A stretch of 64,000 bases of DNA from Gammaproteobacteria bacterium (lineage in GTDB: Bacteria; Pseudomonadota; Gammaproteobacteria; DSM-16500), in contig JAJPGW010000010.1 in the NCBI GenBank assembly GCA_021325575.1, forward strand, positions 358,184 through 422,183. Reading direction: 5' to 3'. Positions 33,582-42,975 of this stretch are shown here, piece by piece. Made by a program: the position numbers and the translations under genes. Numbering within the stretch: position 1 is the stretch's first letter; every line of letters starts with the position of its first letter. Under the pieces are notes generated by a model, which saw only the letters and a program-made list of their open reading frames with translations, did no database searches and was not told the DNA's origin.

Positions 33582-36368
33582 ATGCTGCTAAGACTGTTTC
33601 ATATAAAAGATGGCGAATTGAGCGTAGAACGTGATGATCCCTATAATGAAGGCATCCGATATATTCTACAAAGTGAATATGGTAAAGCAATCGGGTTCTT
33701 TGAGAGTCTAGAAGAAGATTCTGATCCCGTTCAGCCCAAACTTTTTAAGGGAATGGCCTATTTTTTAGAAGAAAAACCTTCTTATGAAAAAGCCCAGCAA
33801 TGTTTTGTTGCTGCCGCACACTACTTGATCGATCAAAGAGATGCTTCAGAGAAGCAAGGAAAAACACCTGATCTTGAAAACGAAAAATTACTAGCACTCG
33901 CTATGACCGGCGTAGGCTATTGTTTATTTATGCAAGGGCAATTTAGAGCTGCATTCGATGCCTTTAATGAAGCGCTTAAATATGATTTGGAAAGTGTTGA
34001 TGCTCACCTTGGTAATAGTTTAGTTCTGCAATTGCTTGGATATACAACGGCCGCGCGCAAATGCAGTGAAGCGGCTGAAAGGTTGCAATCGGATAATGTT
34101 TTTGTACTCAACACTCGCGGCAATGCCTTATTGCTGGGTGGAGAACTTCAAAATGCAAGACCCTATTTCCTAGCTATTCATGCAAAAGCACAGCCCATCG
34201 ATAAAGCAATGTTTGATAAAATCCGCAAGGTTTATGAAGAATATACTGATCTTGAAAATCCTTTGTATGTTTATCCTGATGGAGGAGAACAAGATACGAG
34301 AGCAGGAGCTTCTTGGCGAAAAGCGAGGGTAGAACCTGGATATAAACCTGAAGCAAAAAATGCAAAACAAAATGCCGAAGAATTATTAAATTTGTTAGCG
34401 GAACGTCAAAAGCGCAAGTTGCTACAAGAATCGAAGCGAGCAGACCATCAGCAGAATAAAGTTGCTGTTGCGAAACCACGCGCTGTAATAGCTGAAACGT
34501 CAGTTCCGACAATGGTCTCTGTTCCAAGCCAGTCCCCACTTCATGCAAACAAACGAGCTTTACAGGCATCACCTCTTCAGGTCCATTATGATCATCCGCC
34601 AGAAGAGCCCACGACGTTTACATCTGCAGTCGTAGAGTTAAAATCAATTTCTGAAAAGCAGTTACCTTCTGTTTTACCGGATCCACAACCCAACGTTTCC
34701 AATGCTGTTCTATCAGATATTCCATTAGTCGTTTCAGCTAGTATAACAACACCGCCCATAGCGTTTTCGGTGAAAGTTGCTCAGGGAGTTGCAATTCCTA
34801 TCACAGAAACTAGCGATTTGAAAAGATCTCCAGAACCATCGGCACCAGAACTTCTGCAACCAGCACCAAATCCAGTCGTCTTAGGAACCGTCGAATCACA
34901 AGCCGTCTTAACACTGACAGTGCGCCAAATGATTGACAGCGATCCCAGTTTCCATATTTTTTTCAAAGCTTTTAATTTCAGATTAGTAAAATACAGAGAT
35001 GCCTTATCAAACACAGCTGCCGGAATGCACTCTTTAGATAAAAAAGGTACCGATACCGGTTTGAATATTTTAGCCAAATTAGCTGATGCTGTTTCATTGG
35101 GATTAGCCTCCGTTGTAAATGACGTCCGTCAGGAAAGAAAAAATCGCGGTGTAAAGAATGTGGCTAACGAAATTGGGGAAGAGTGTTTCTATCTACCTAA
35201 TTTAACCAATGAATTCTTTGAAGAAGCTTCTACAAGAATTACTTTTAAATATGCAGATCAAATAAAACAATTAACGCTTATTCAAAAAAACCCTGAGAGC
35301 AAAACCGAAGAAAAAAAGAAGGTTTCGGAAGCACCCAAAATACCTAATCAGTCAGAAGAACCAAAAAAATCTAAATCAATGAAAGAAAAATTTATCGCTG
35401 GAGCAAAAGCGGCAAAGGCAGCGGTAGGGGCGGCGTTAATAAAATTTCAAAAAAAATTGATATCCGCAGTCAAAATTGTTAAAGATAAAGTTACTGGGGT
35501 CGTCAGAAAGGTTGTTAATTCGAAACCCCCTAAAGATGGTGTTAAATCTTTGGCTAAAGCCGCCGCAACCTGTGTAGTTGAATCGATCGAAAGGCATCTG
35601 AAACAAGATCTCGAATTAGCACTGCAAACTGTGCAAACTAGCGTTTACCAACATTACAGCTCTCTGCCAAATAAAGCAGAGAGTAAAGAACCCTGGAGCG
35701 ATCAATCCATTTTCCAGCACACTGGCATTCGTGTAGCTTTGGATGCAAATACTTTTGCACATTATGAAGCCGATCCGAAGTATCTTAAAGATAAAACTCA
35801 ATTTAGAAAAGATTTTGTGATGGGGGTTTGCAATCAATTTGGAGTGGCATCCGCTGGGGTTTTTAGTGTCGTGTTCGAATACGAAGGCGCTCCAGAACCA
35901 GAGCCAATTTATTGTGATGGCGTTCTGAACTTTGGATATCGATATGGTACTAATGCGGATGTTGAAAGAATGCCTTATTTAGTGCGGTCCCAACCTGAAG
36001 TGGTATGCCAAGTAGAAGAAAAATTTGGCAAGCCAACCTTTACACCCCAACAATGTTTCGATTTTATGGAAGAGAAATATACTCCTTCCGGTGCAAATAG
36101 CTATCAGATCATGCGAGCTCTTGCACAATCACAAGCAGCCAATACCAAATTGCAACAAAATCAGGTTGCCCTGCAAAAACAAGTTGAAGAGCAACAAAAT
36201 CAGCTTAAGCGCCAACAACAACAGATGGACCAAATAATGGCTTTATTAACGGGCCCAGCTGGATCACGAATGCAAATGCTCTCATTCATGTCTCAGCAAG
36301 GGAACCAAGTCTTACCACAAGTGGATGGCAGCAGCCTCACGCCAACCGAAGTAGCAAAACTCGCCTAG
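33582..36368 (+). CDS. Large TPR/coiled-coil protein of unknown function (928 aa, effector candidate)
   Basis: Residues about 20-220 contain TPR-like helical pairs (EGIRYILQSEYGKAIGFFESL, CLFMQGQFRAAFDAFNEALKYD, LVLQLLGYTTAARKCSEAAERL). About 260-450 is a low-complexity Pro/Ser/Val linker. About 450-560 is a helical domain of no known family. About 590-660 is Lys/Ala-rich and amphipathic (EKFIAGAKAAKAAVGAAL). A further globular part follows, and a Gln-rich coiled coil lies near 855-890. No signal peptide or membrane anchor. It is placed between amiB and mutL, normally adjacent, so it is an insertion. A PmrA-like box precedes it. Together these suggest a Dot/Icm substrate, but no enzymatic domain was recognised. 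Confidence 0.6.
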   Translation: MLLRLFHIKDGELSVERDDPYNEGIRYILQSEYGKAIGFFESLEEDSDPVQPKLFKGMAYFLEEKPSYEKAQQCFVAAAHYLIDQRDASEKQGKTPDLENEKLLALAMTGVGYCLFMQGQFRAAFDAFNEALKYDLESVDAHLGNSLVLQLLGYTTAARKCSEAAERLQSDNVFVLNTRGNALLLGGELQNARPYFLAIHAKAQPIDKAMFDKIRKVYEEYTDLENPLYVYPDGGEQDTRAGASWRKARVEPGYKPEAKNAKQNAEELLNLLAERQKRKLLQESKRADHQQNKVAVAKPRAVIAETSVPTMVSVPSQSPLHANKRALQASPLQVHYDHPPEEPTTFTSAVVELKSISEKQLPSVLPDPQPNVSNAVLSDIPLVVSASITTPPIAFSVKVAQGVAIPITETSDLKRSPEPSAPELLQPAPNPVVLGTVESQAVLTLTVRQMIDSDPSFHIFFKAFNFRLVKYRDALSNTAAGMHSLDKKGTDTGLNILAKLADAVSLGLASVVNDVRQERKNRGVKNVANEIGEECFYLPNLTNEFFEEASTRITFKYADQIKQLTLIQKNPESKTEEKKKVSEAPKIPNQSEEPKKSKSMKEKFIAGAKAAKAAVGAALIKFQKKLISAVKIVKDKVTGVVRKVVNSKPPKDGVKSLAKAAATCVVESIERHLKQDLELALQTVQTSVYQHYSSLPNKAESKEPWSDQSIFQHTGIRVALDANTFAHYEADPKYLKDKTQFRKDFVMGVCNQFGVASAGVFSVVFEYEGAPEPEPIYCDGVLNFGYRYGTNADVERMPYLVRSQPEVVCQVEEKFGKPTFTPQQCFDFMEEKYTPSGANSYQIMRALAQSQAANTKLQQNQVALQKQVEEQQNQLKRQQQQMDQIMALLTGPAGSRMQMLSFMSQQGNQVLPQVDGSSLTPTEVAKLA

Positions 36369-36431
36369 TATTGCCTGATCCCGCATAACCCGCTACTATC
36401 ACGTCAGTAAAAAATGACGAATAGACTGTTT

Positions 36432-38201
36432 ATGCCCCGAATCCTAAAATTAAGCCCCTTACTAGCCAACCAGATCGCCGCGGGAGAAGTGATAGAACGT
36501 CCCGCTTCTGTCGTCAAAGAATTAATCGAAAATAGTTTAGATGCAGGCGCCACCAAAATTGAACTCGATATCGAAAATGGCGGCACGCGTTTGATTCGTA
36601 TTCGGGATAATGGGGACGGCATCCATCAAGATGATTTAATCTTGTCTCTTAGTCGTCACGCCACCAGCAAAATAAAAACCCTCGATGATTTATCGGCAAT
36701 TCACACCTTAGGTTTCCGTGGCGAAGCCCTCGCGAGTATCAGCTCTGTCTCACGCTTAACATTGTCATCCGCAATAGCAAATGGATCTGGATGGCAGGTG
36801 ACAACGAATGGTGTCGAGATGGAGCACTCTATTACACCTGCGGCACATCCAAAAGGCACAACGGTTGAAGTACGAGATTTATTTTTTAATACACCTGCCC
36901 GCCGCAAATTTTTACGTTCTGAAAAAACGGAATTTGATCACATCGATGAATTAGTGAAGCGCGTTGCGTTAAGTTCGTTTGGTGTGAGTTTTACTTTAAA
37001 ACATAATCAGCGCGTAATTCGCCAATATCGCGAAGCGTCCACCGAAAAAGAATGCGCGCAACGCATTGAGAGTCTCTGCGGCGCTGCTTTTTTAGAAAAT
37101 GCGCTGAAAATTGAAGCGGAAATTACCGGCATAAAATTATCGGGCTGGATCGCATTGCCAACTTTTTCGCGTTCACAGGCTGATTTACAGTATTTTTATG
37201 TGAATCACCGTATGGTACGTGACAAATTAGTGAGTCATGCCGTGCGTGAAGCCTATCATGATGTGATGTATGGTGATCGTCATCCCGCGTATGTTTTATT
37301 TTTAGAAATAGATCCGCTGCAAGTCGATGTGAATGTGCATCCCACCAAACATGAAGTGCGTTTTCGTGAAAGCCGTTTAGTACACGATTTTATATCGCAC
37401 AGTGTGCATGATGCGTTGGCGAGTGTGAGGCCCGCAACACCGGTGATAAAACCGACGGAACCCGTTTCTTATTCGCCCGCGCCAAAACAACACGCTATGC
37501 CATTCAAAGTCCATGAACAAATGCGAGTCTATGGACAATTACACGAAGAAACAGTCATTCCAGTCAAAGAAATAGTTGCAACTGAAATTCCATCAGAAAA
37601 TAAAACGGAAAATACTATTCCGCCATTGGGTTTTGCTTTAGCGCAGTTAAAAGGCATTTATATTCTCGCCGAAAATTCAGAAGGATTGGTTTTAGTTGAT
37701 ATGCACGCCGCGCACGAAAGAGTGTTATATGAAAAATTAAAACAACAGTTGCAGCAACAGCAAATCAATTCACAGCCATTGTTGGTACCCTTAACGGTCA
37801 CTCTGAGTGAAATGGAAGCCAATAAAATCGAAGAACACTCAGAACTTTTTCAAAAAGTCGGCATCGCGATTGCCCGCATCAGTCCAGAAAATATCGTTGT
37901 GCGCGCAGTGCCTGATATGTTGCGCGATAGCCACATTGAACAAATGGTTCGAGACATTGCAGCCGATTTATTAACACATGAAAAAAGCACACGCATGGAA
38001 GAATACTTCGAACATCTCTTATCAACCATGGCTTGTCATGCAGCCGTACGTGCACAACGAAAATTATCCGTACCGGAAATGAATGCATTGCTACGTGCCA
38101 TGGAAAATACTGATCACAGCGGACAATGTAATCATGGACGCCCGACGACCATGCAATTATCATTGCCGGAATTGGATAAATTATTTTTACGTGGACGTTA
38201 A
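36432..38201 (+). CDS. mutL: DNA mismatch repair protein MutL with endonuclease motifs
   Basis: GHKL ATPase that couples MutS recognition to strand incision. The start at 36432 gives the conserved MPRILKLSPLLANQIAAGEVIE opening, although no strong RBS is visible. N-terminal ATPase motifs: VVKELIENSLDAGA, RDNGDGI, TLGFRGEALASI. The C-terminal part has DMHAAHERVLYE (like DQHAxxExxxxE), ACHAAVRA and CNHGRPT, the metal-binding set of nicking MutL proteins. E. coli MutL lacks these and relies on MutH. 589 residues is a typical length. It normally follows amiB and precedes miaA; both junctions hold inserted genes here. Confidence 0.95.
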   Translation: MPRILKLSPLLANQIAAGEVIERPASVVKELIENSLDAGATKIELDIENGGTRLIRIRDNGDGIHQDDLILSLSRHATSKIKTLDDLSAIHTLGFRGEALASISSVSRLTLSSAIANGSGWQVTTNGVEMEHSITPAAHPKGTTVEVRDLFFNTPARRKFLRSEKTEFDHIDELVKRVALSSFGVSFTLKHNQRVIRQYREASTEKECAQRIESLCGAAFLENALKIEAEITGIKLSGWIALPTFSRSQADLQYFYVNHRMVRDKLVSHAVREAYHDVMYGDRHPAYVLFLEIDPLQVDVNVHPTKHEVRFRESRLVHDFISHSVHDALASVRPATPVIKPTEPVSYSPAPKQHAMPFKVHEQMRVYGQLHEETVIPVKEIVATEIPSENKTENTIPPLGFALAQLKGIYILAENSEGLVLVDMHAAHERVLYEKLKQQLQQQQINSQPLLVPLTVTLSEMEANKIEEHSELFQKVGIAIARISPENIVVRAVPDMLRDSHIEQMVRDIAADLLTHEKSTRMEEYFEHLLSTMACHAAVRAQRKLSVPEMNALLRAMENTDHSGQCNHGRPTTMQLSLPELDKLFLRGR

Positions 38202-38218
38202 TTTTTTAAGGAAAAAAT

Positions 38219-39235
38219 ATGTTTAGAACCGCTTCTTTATTTTCTCGAACCCTGTCAACGGCGGCGAAAAGTCTTAAAAAGCGAGTGTGGGTAGTGGATA
38301 TTGATACTACCGCAGGTCAATATGGCACACTTGTCAAACACACGTTCAAATATGCATTCGATGAACATGGTCTAAAAGTTGAAGATAAAGATATTTTGCC
38401 AGAAATGGGAATGAAAAAAGGTCCGCATATTCGGTTAGTTGGAAAAAAACCGCGTGTTTATTCACAATGGCTAGAAATGTATCCTGCCGAGGTCAAAGCT
38501 AAACTTGATTTGGAACCCTATTTTGAGCGACATATGGAAAGAACCCATCGGACCTTCGAAGAAAAAATGGAACAATGCGCTCATCTTATTTCGCCAATTC
38601 CAGCAAAAATGGAAATCTATCGAAAATTGCGTGGCTGTAATCCCGATGAATTGTTTGTTTTAAACAGTGGATTTTATTGGCCTGTCGTTGAAAAAATTCT
38701 GCCGAGTTATTATAAACATGAATTTTATCCTAGAATGGTTGTGACCGCGAGCGATGTGCAAAATGGCCGCCCTGAACCCGATATGTTGGACAAAATCATG
38801 AAAGATCTGAAAATTGATGATCCTGCTGAACTAGTCGTGGTGGGTGATGGATATCAGGATATTCTGGCTGGAAAAAATCTTGCGAAGCTCTATCACGGTA
38901 GAACACCCTGGACTGTTCTTGATTTAACTCACAGCGCACAACTGAATGTAGAGAGCGAAAATCAAAAAGAAAACGATCCCAAATTAGTTCAACAACGTAC
39001 TGAAATCATCCGGGATTTATTAGATAAAACCTCCACAAAATTAAGACCCGATTTTATTGTGACTTCGTCGGATGCCCTTTTAAAAGTACAGGAATTGATT
39101 ACAGATCGTATGAAGCATGGAATTCGTCCTGGCGAACAGGCAGCGATGATTGTTCAAGACAATATGACTCAGGTTCTTGAGCAGGACTTAGGATATCAGA
39201 TACCCGCTGTTCCACCTCTGTTACGGTTTCGTTAA
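38219..39235 (+). CDS. Phosphonatase-like HAD hydrolase with presequence-like N-terminus
   Basis: HAD-superfamily protein of 338 residues. The fold order resembles phosphonoacetaldehyde hydrolase (PhnX): nucleophile motif VVDIDTTAGQYG (Asp27), the cap segment EMGMKKGPHIR with a Lys (67) at the place of the PhnX Schiff-base Lys, NSGFYWPVVEKIL, TASDVQNGRPEPDML and VVVGDGYQDILAGKNL with the Mg-binding acid. Unlike PhnX, the +2 residue is Asp29 rather than Ala, so a different phosphate substrate is likely. The first 22 residues (Arg, Ser, Thr, Ala-rich, no acids) look like a mitochondrial presequence. No phosphonate genes are nearby. It lies between mutL and miaA, normally adjacent. Confidence 0.75.
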   Translation: MFRTASLFSRTLSTAAKSLKKRVWVVDIDTTAGQYGTLVKHTFKYAFDEHGLKVEDKDILPEMGMKKGPHIRLVGKKPRVYSQWLEMYPAEVKAKLDLEPYFERHMERTHRTFEEKMEQCAHLISPIPAKMEIYRKLRGCNPDELFVLNSGFYWPVVEKILPSYYKHEFYPRMVVTASDVQNGRPEPDMLDKIMKDLKIDDPAELVVVGDGYQDILAGKNLAKLYHGRTPWTVLDLTHSAQLNVESENQKENDPKLVQQRTEIIRDLLDKTSTKLRPDFIVTSSDALLKVQELITDRMKHGIRPGEQAAMIVQDNMTQVLEQDLGYQIPAVPPLLRFR

Positions 39236-39241
39236 TTCCTC

Positions 39242-40168
39242 ATGAAAACGATTTTTTGTCTAATGGGTCCCACTGCCTCTGGCAAAACGCAGCTAGCGGT
39301 AGAATTAGTGCAGCGTTTTCCGATGGAAATTATCAGTGTCGATTCTGCCATGGTTTATCGCGGGATGGATATTGGCACAGCAAAACCAACAGCTGACATT
39401 TTAAAAATCGCACCGCATCATTTGATTGATATCCGAGATCCAGCGGAGGCTTATTCAGCCGCACAATTTCGGGAAGATGCGTTAAAAATCATAGAAGATA
39501 TTTTTTCTCGCGGAAAAATTCCACTGCTCGTGGGCGGCACGATGTTATATTTTCGTGCGCTACAAAAAGGATTGTCGGAACTTCCAGAAGCCGATGCGGA
39601 GCTTAGAAAAAAATTGCTGATAGAAGGAAAAAAAATTGGCTGGCCGGCTCTGCATGATCGATTAAAGAAAATCGATACCGTTGCCGCAGATCGAATTCAT
39701 CCGAATGATAGTCAGCGCATTCAACGAGCACTGGAAGTTTATGAGCTCACGGGTAAAAATTTAACGTATTGGCAGCAAAAAAATGCTGAAAATCCAGAGA
39801 ATTTTCGAATGATTAATTTTGCTGTTCTGCCGGTCGATCGTTCCATCTTACATCAACGCATCAAAGAACGGTTTGAGACCATGCTTGCAAACGGTTTTAT
39901 CGACGAAGTGCGAACGCTTTTTTCACGCGGCGATTTAAGCTTGGATCTACCTGCGATTCGCTCAGTAGGTTATCGTCAAGCATGGGAATATTTATTAGGC
40001 GAATTAACGTTTGATGAAATGAAAGAACGGGCTGTCATTGCTACACGACAACTGGCCAAACGTCAGTTAACTTGGCTGCGCAGTTGGCCGGATGTAATTG
40101 AATTCGACAGCGAAGCGAAGGATGTGTTGCACCAAATAAGCACCGTCATTGCGAGCCGCCTGATCTAG
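39242..40168 (+). CDS. miaA: tRNA dimethylallyltransferase MiaA
   Basis: Adds the dimethylallyl group to A37 of tRNAs reading UNN codons. Walker [15 protein letters not shown] (residues about 9-22), the substrate motif [61 protein letters not shown] and the C-terminal [17 protein letters not shown] are all conserved. 308 residues is typical. In relatives hfq follows at once; here hfq is about 8 kb away (48533). Confidence 0.97.
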   Translation: MKTIFCLMGPTASGKTQLAVELVQRFPMEIISVDSAMVYRGMDIGTAKPTADILKIAPHHLIDIRDPAEAYSAAQFREDALKIIEDIFSRGKIPLLVGGTMLYFRALQKGLSELPEADAELRKKLLIEGKKIGWPALHDRLKKIDTVAADRIHPNDSQRIQRALEVYELTGKNLTYWQQKNAENPENFRMINFAVLPVDRSILHQRIKERFETMLANGFIDEVRTLFSRGDLSLDLPAIRSVGYRQAWEYLLGELTFDEMKERAVIATRQLAKRQLTWLRSWPDVIEFDSEAKDVLHQISTVIASRLI

Positions 40169-40217
40169 AGTTATACTATTCCTGCAATTCATGCTTCTCA
40201 TTCTGGAGGGTATGTCA

Positions 40218-40568
40218 ATGTATTCAAAAAGTTGTTCTTGTTGCGGTTCCCGATTATGTAAATTTGCTTTTGGTATAGCTTTTGGTTTTTTATCAGGCTT
40301 AAGCATGTTGCTATTTGCCTGGTCAGCTTATTATTGGGGTCATGGCGGTCCCATGATTGCGCAATGGGCTGAAATCTATCAAGGCTATGCTCCAACCATC
40401 AAAGGCGGTTTAATCGGTGGCGCATGGGGTTTTGTTGAAGGGTTTGTTTGTGGTTTTATCTTTGCATTGATCTATAATCTGGTTTCCTGTTGCTGCAAAT
40501 GTTGCAAATGCAAATGCTGCAATTGCACGTCCTGCAAACCAGAAGATTCAATGAATAAAAAGATGTAA
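40218..40568 (+). CDS. Small membrane protein of the 'bacteriophage holin'-like family with Cys-rich ends
   Basis: The start at 40218 has GGAGGG seven bases upstream; earlier ATGs lack this. Two or three membrane helices (about 15-37 and 60-92). The core GYAPTIKGGLIGGAWGFVEGFVCGFIFALIYN resembles small chromosomal proteins often labelled 'bacteriophage holin', with no lysis genes near. Unusual are four Cys in the first 16 residues (CSCCGSRLC) and ten in the tail (CCCKCCKCKCCNCTSC), a metallothionein-like density. These may bind metal or carry lipid or disulphides at the membrane. The function is unknown. Confidence 0.65.
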   Translation: MYSKSCSCCGSRLCKFAFGIAFGFLSGLSMLLFAWSAYYWGHGGPMIAQWAEIYQGYAPTIKGGLIGGAWGFVEGFVCGFIFALIYNLVSCCCKCCKCKCCNCTSCKPEDSMNKKM

Positions 40569-40593
40569 ACCCAGTATCACCCTCATAAACTAG

Positions 40594-40619
40594 AGGCGAT
40601 TTGAAATTTTAAATCGCCT
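40594..40619. terminator. Stem-loop after the Cys-rich membrane protein gene
   Basis: AGGCGATTT (40594-40602) pairs exactly with AAATCGCCT (40611-40619) around an 8-base AT-rich loop. It lies between two plus-strand genes, 26 bases after the upstream stop. There is only a short T-rich tract after it, so a terminator or attenuator role is probable but not certain. Confidence 0.5.
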
Positions 40620-40637
40620 AGTTTAGTATCGTGGATT

Positions 40638-41168
40638 ATGGATATCAGTAAACCCTTGACCATTGGACGTCTCCTTCTTTTGCTAATCGGGCAAATTATT
40701 ATTCTTGCGCTATGCGCCGCTTATATCGAATTTGTTTATTATACGGATATCTTTCCCGACAAACTGGTCAATCAAACTTACGAGCAAACCCGTTGTTTAG
40801 TCGTCGATAAAAAATTAGAAACAAAAGGTAAAGCCCTCAAAACTTATCGTGCGCGTTTTGTAATCAATTATTCTGCAAATGATAAAAAACAGGTAACAAC
40901 GGTTTTTGCCAATGGACGCAATAGGTCCTTTACGACCAATCGTGAATCGCAGCAAGCCATGCTGGATCGTTTTAAACAAGGCGAAGATTATCCTTGCTGG
41001 TTTAATCCAGCCGATCCCACCATCGCTGTGTTAGTCATGCGAAATAACTGGGGCAATGTCCTGTACTTATTTCTCCCGACAGTTATCGTTTTGATTATTT
41101 TTTATTATTTTGTACGCACCGTCCATCAGTTATTTGAAGTAAATAAGAAAACACGCAGAAAAAAATAA
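40638..41168 (+). CDS. DUF3592-type membrane protein
   Basis: Two membrane helices (about 8-32 and 137-160) flank an extracytoplasmic domain with the DUF3592 pattern: CLVVDKKLETKG, YRARFVINYSANDK, then a Cys-containing YPCWFNPADPTIAVL, where such proteins have YxPxxP-like ends. The family is broad and of unknown function. The C-terminus is basic (KKTRRKK). ridA follows 12 bases downstream with its own RBS, so the two may be co-transcribed. Confidence 0.7.
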   Translation: MDISKPLTIGRLLLLLIGQIIILALCAAYIEFVYYTDIFPDKLVNQTYEQTRCLVVDKKLETKGKALKTYRARFVINYSANDKKQVTTVFANGRNRSFTTNRESQQAMLDRFKQGEDYPCWFNPADPTIAVLVMRNNWGNVLYLFLPTVIVLIIFYYFVRTVHQLFEVNKKTRRKK

Positions 41169-41180
41169 GGAGCCCACTCT

Positions 41181-41564
41181 ATGAAACAACCTGTTCAAAC
41201 TGACTTAGCGCCAGCTGCCATTGGGCCTTATTCCCGGGCCATCAAAGCGGGTACCACGGTTTATTTATCAGGACAGATTGCAATTGATCCTTCGACCAAT
41301 GAATTCATCAAAGGCGAAATTGCCGTCCAAGTGACGCGCGTCTTTGAAAATCTGAAAGCCGTTGCTGAAGCCGCGGGCGGTGATTTGGATTCGATTGTGC
41401 GAGTGGGGATTTATCTCACCGATTTAAATTATTTTTCATTGGTGAATGATGCGATGATGAAATATTTTAGCCCGCCGTATCCTGCACGATCTACCATCGG
41501 CGTCACTGCTTTGCCGAAAGGCGCAGCAGTGGAAGTAGACGCCATTATGGTTTTAGAGGATTAG
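41181..41564 (+). CDS. ridA: Reactive intermediate deaminase RidA
   Basis: Hydrolyses 2-aminoacrylate and related enamines/imines from PLP enzymes. The 127-residue protein has APAAIGPYSRAIKAG, VYLSGQIAIDP, the trimer-site VRVGIYLTDLNYF, PPYPARSTIGV with the key Arg, and ALPKGAAVEVDAI. The AAGGAG RBS is well placed. Its 3' end overlaps that of the convergent ctp gene by 20 bases. Confidence 0.96.
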   Translation: MKQPVQTDLAPAAIGPYSRAIKAGTTVYLSGQIAIDPSTNEFIKGEIAVQVTRVFENLKAVAEAAGGDLDSIVRVGIYLTDLNYFSLVNDAMMKYFSPPYPARSTIGVTALPKGAAVEVDAIMVLED

Positions 41565-42975
41565 TGGGGCCCGCTAACGTACTAGTGGGTTTGATATCAA
41601 CGGGTGTTTTATTGTACATTGCCATGGTCTTTAAGACTTCCAACGCTTGATAGAGTTGGAAATCGGTTTCAGCCAGATTAAGCAGGTTATTTTTAGCGGA
41701 TTCTGCACCTAAATCCGTGCTTGAGTCATCCGTTCCTTTTAAATGGCCTTTAAGAGAAAATTCACGGATCGGTTCCATCAAACCATTATCTGCTTTTGGA
41801 TTATTCGCCAATTTATAATTATCGACGGTAATATCTGGAATGATTCCTTTGTTTTGAATCACACGCCCTGAGGGTGTGTGATAAAGAGCGGTCGTTAATT
41901 TGATGGCATGATTATCATCTAAAGGCAACACCGTTTGCACAGAACCTTTCCCGAAGGTGGTAGTACCGACAATGACTGCGCGATGATAGTCCTGCAATGC
42001 GCCGGCAACAATTTCAGAGGCCGAAGCGGAACCTTCATTGACTAAGACGACCAAGGGTGCGCCATTCAAAATATCGCCAGGTTTTGCTTTAGCGCTATAT
42101 TGCGCATTGGGTAATCGGCCTTCGGTATAAACGACCAGATTATTGAATTTGTTATTTTGCAGCGATTTTTCATCCAAAAAAACGTCGGCGACTTGAACTG
42201 CCGTTTCCAACAATCCGCCTGGATTATTTCGAAGATCCAAAACTAAGCCTTTTAAATTTCCGCCATTCTCTTTTTTCAATTTATTAATCTCAGCAATCAT
42301 TAATTCCGTGGTCGGTTCCTGGAATTGGCTGAGTCGGATATAACCAAATCCATTAGGCAGCATATTACTTTTAACATTGGCTAAATGAATGGTATCGCGG
42401 ACCAATTTAAAGGTGATGGGATTTTTTTCATCTTTGCGAATAACGGTCAATGCGACGGGCGTGCCTTTTTTGCCGCGCATTTTATCGACGGCTTCATTCA
42501 AGGTCATTTCATTGACCAACTTGCCGTCAATGGCGACGATGTAATCGCCGGATTTAATGCCTGCACGGGAAGCGGGTGTGTCATCGATGGGGCTAATGAC
42601 TTTTAACACACCAAATTCACCCGTCACTTCAATGCCTAAACCACCAAATTCACCGCTCGTGGTCATTAATAATGTTTTATAAGCATCTTGATCTAAATAT
42701 TCAGAGTGAGGATCCAATCCATTCAGCATGCCGCGGATTGCATCTTCTAATAATTTTTTATCACTGATCGGCTGCACATAATAATCTTTGATCTGAGCAA
42801 TGGCATTGGTAAAACGATTAATGTCACTGTCTTGCAGCGAATCGGATTTTTCTGGCAGTTTGCTGACTGCGTCGGGTTCTTTTTTGAATGCAAAAGAAGG
42901 AATAGAAACAGAAATCGATACGCCAACAATCAGACCAATGATGCCAACTAAGCTAAACAGGTGATAACGTTTCAT
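41545..42975 (-). CDS. ctpA: Carboxy-terminal processing protease (S41 family)
   Basis: Periplasmic serine protease anchored or exported by an N-terminal hydrophobic segment (about 8-28). Residues 95-180 form a PDZ domain (GGLGIEVTGEFG, AGIKSGDYIVAIDG) and 200-390 the S41 core with FGYIRLSQF, LVLDLRNNPGG, the catalytic Ser in NEGSASASEIVAGAL and Lys in TTFGKGSVQTV. 476 residues is typical of CtpA/Prc-like enzymes. In relatives it is downstream of gpmI and envC; here gpmI lies 272 bp upstream and no envC is present. Confidence 0.95.
   Translation of the reverse strand: MKRYHLFSLVGIIGLIVGVSISVSIPSFAFKKEPDAVSKLPEKSDSLQDSDINRFTNAIAQIKDYYVQPISDKKLLEDAIRGMLNGLDPHSEYLDQDAYKTLLMTTSGEFGGLGIEVTGEFGVLKVISPIDDTPASRAGIKSGDYIVAIDGKLVNEMTLNEAVDKMRGKKGTPVALTVIRKDEKNPITFKLVRDTIHLANVKSNMLPNGFGYIRLSQFQEPTTELMIAEINKLKKENGGNLKGLVLDLRNNPGGLLETAVQVADVFLDEKSLQNNKFNNLVVYTEGRLPNAQYSAKAKPGDILNGAPLVVLVNEGSASASEIVAGALQDYHRAVIVGTTTFGKGSVQTVLPLDDNHAIKLTTALYHTPSGRVIQNKGIIPDITVDNYKLANNPKADNGLMEPIREFSLKGHLKGTDDSSTDLGAESAKNNLLNLAETDFQLYQALEVLKTMAMYNKTPVDIKPTSTLAGPTNPLKP

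Noticed and set aside
38200..38216. Third PmrA-like box before the HAD-protein gene
   Set aside because: GTTAATTTTTTAAGG looks similar at first, but the spacing between half-sites is three bases too short and it lies too close to the start codon.
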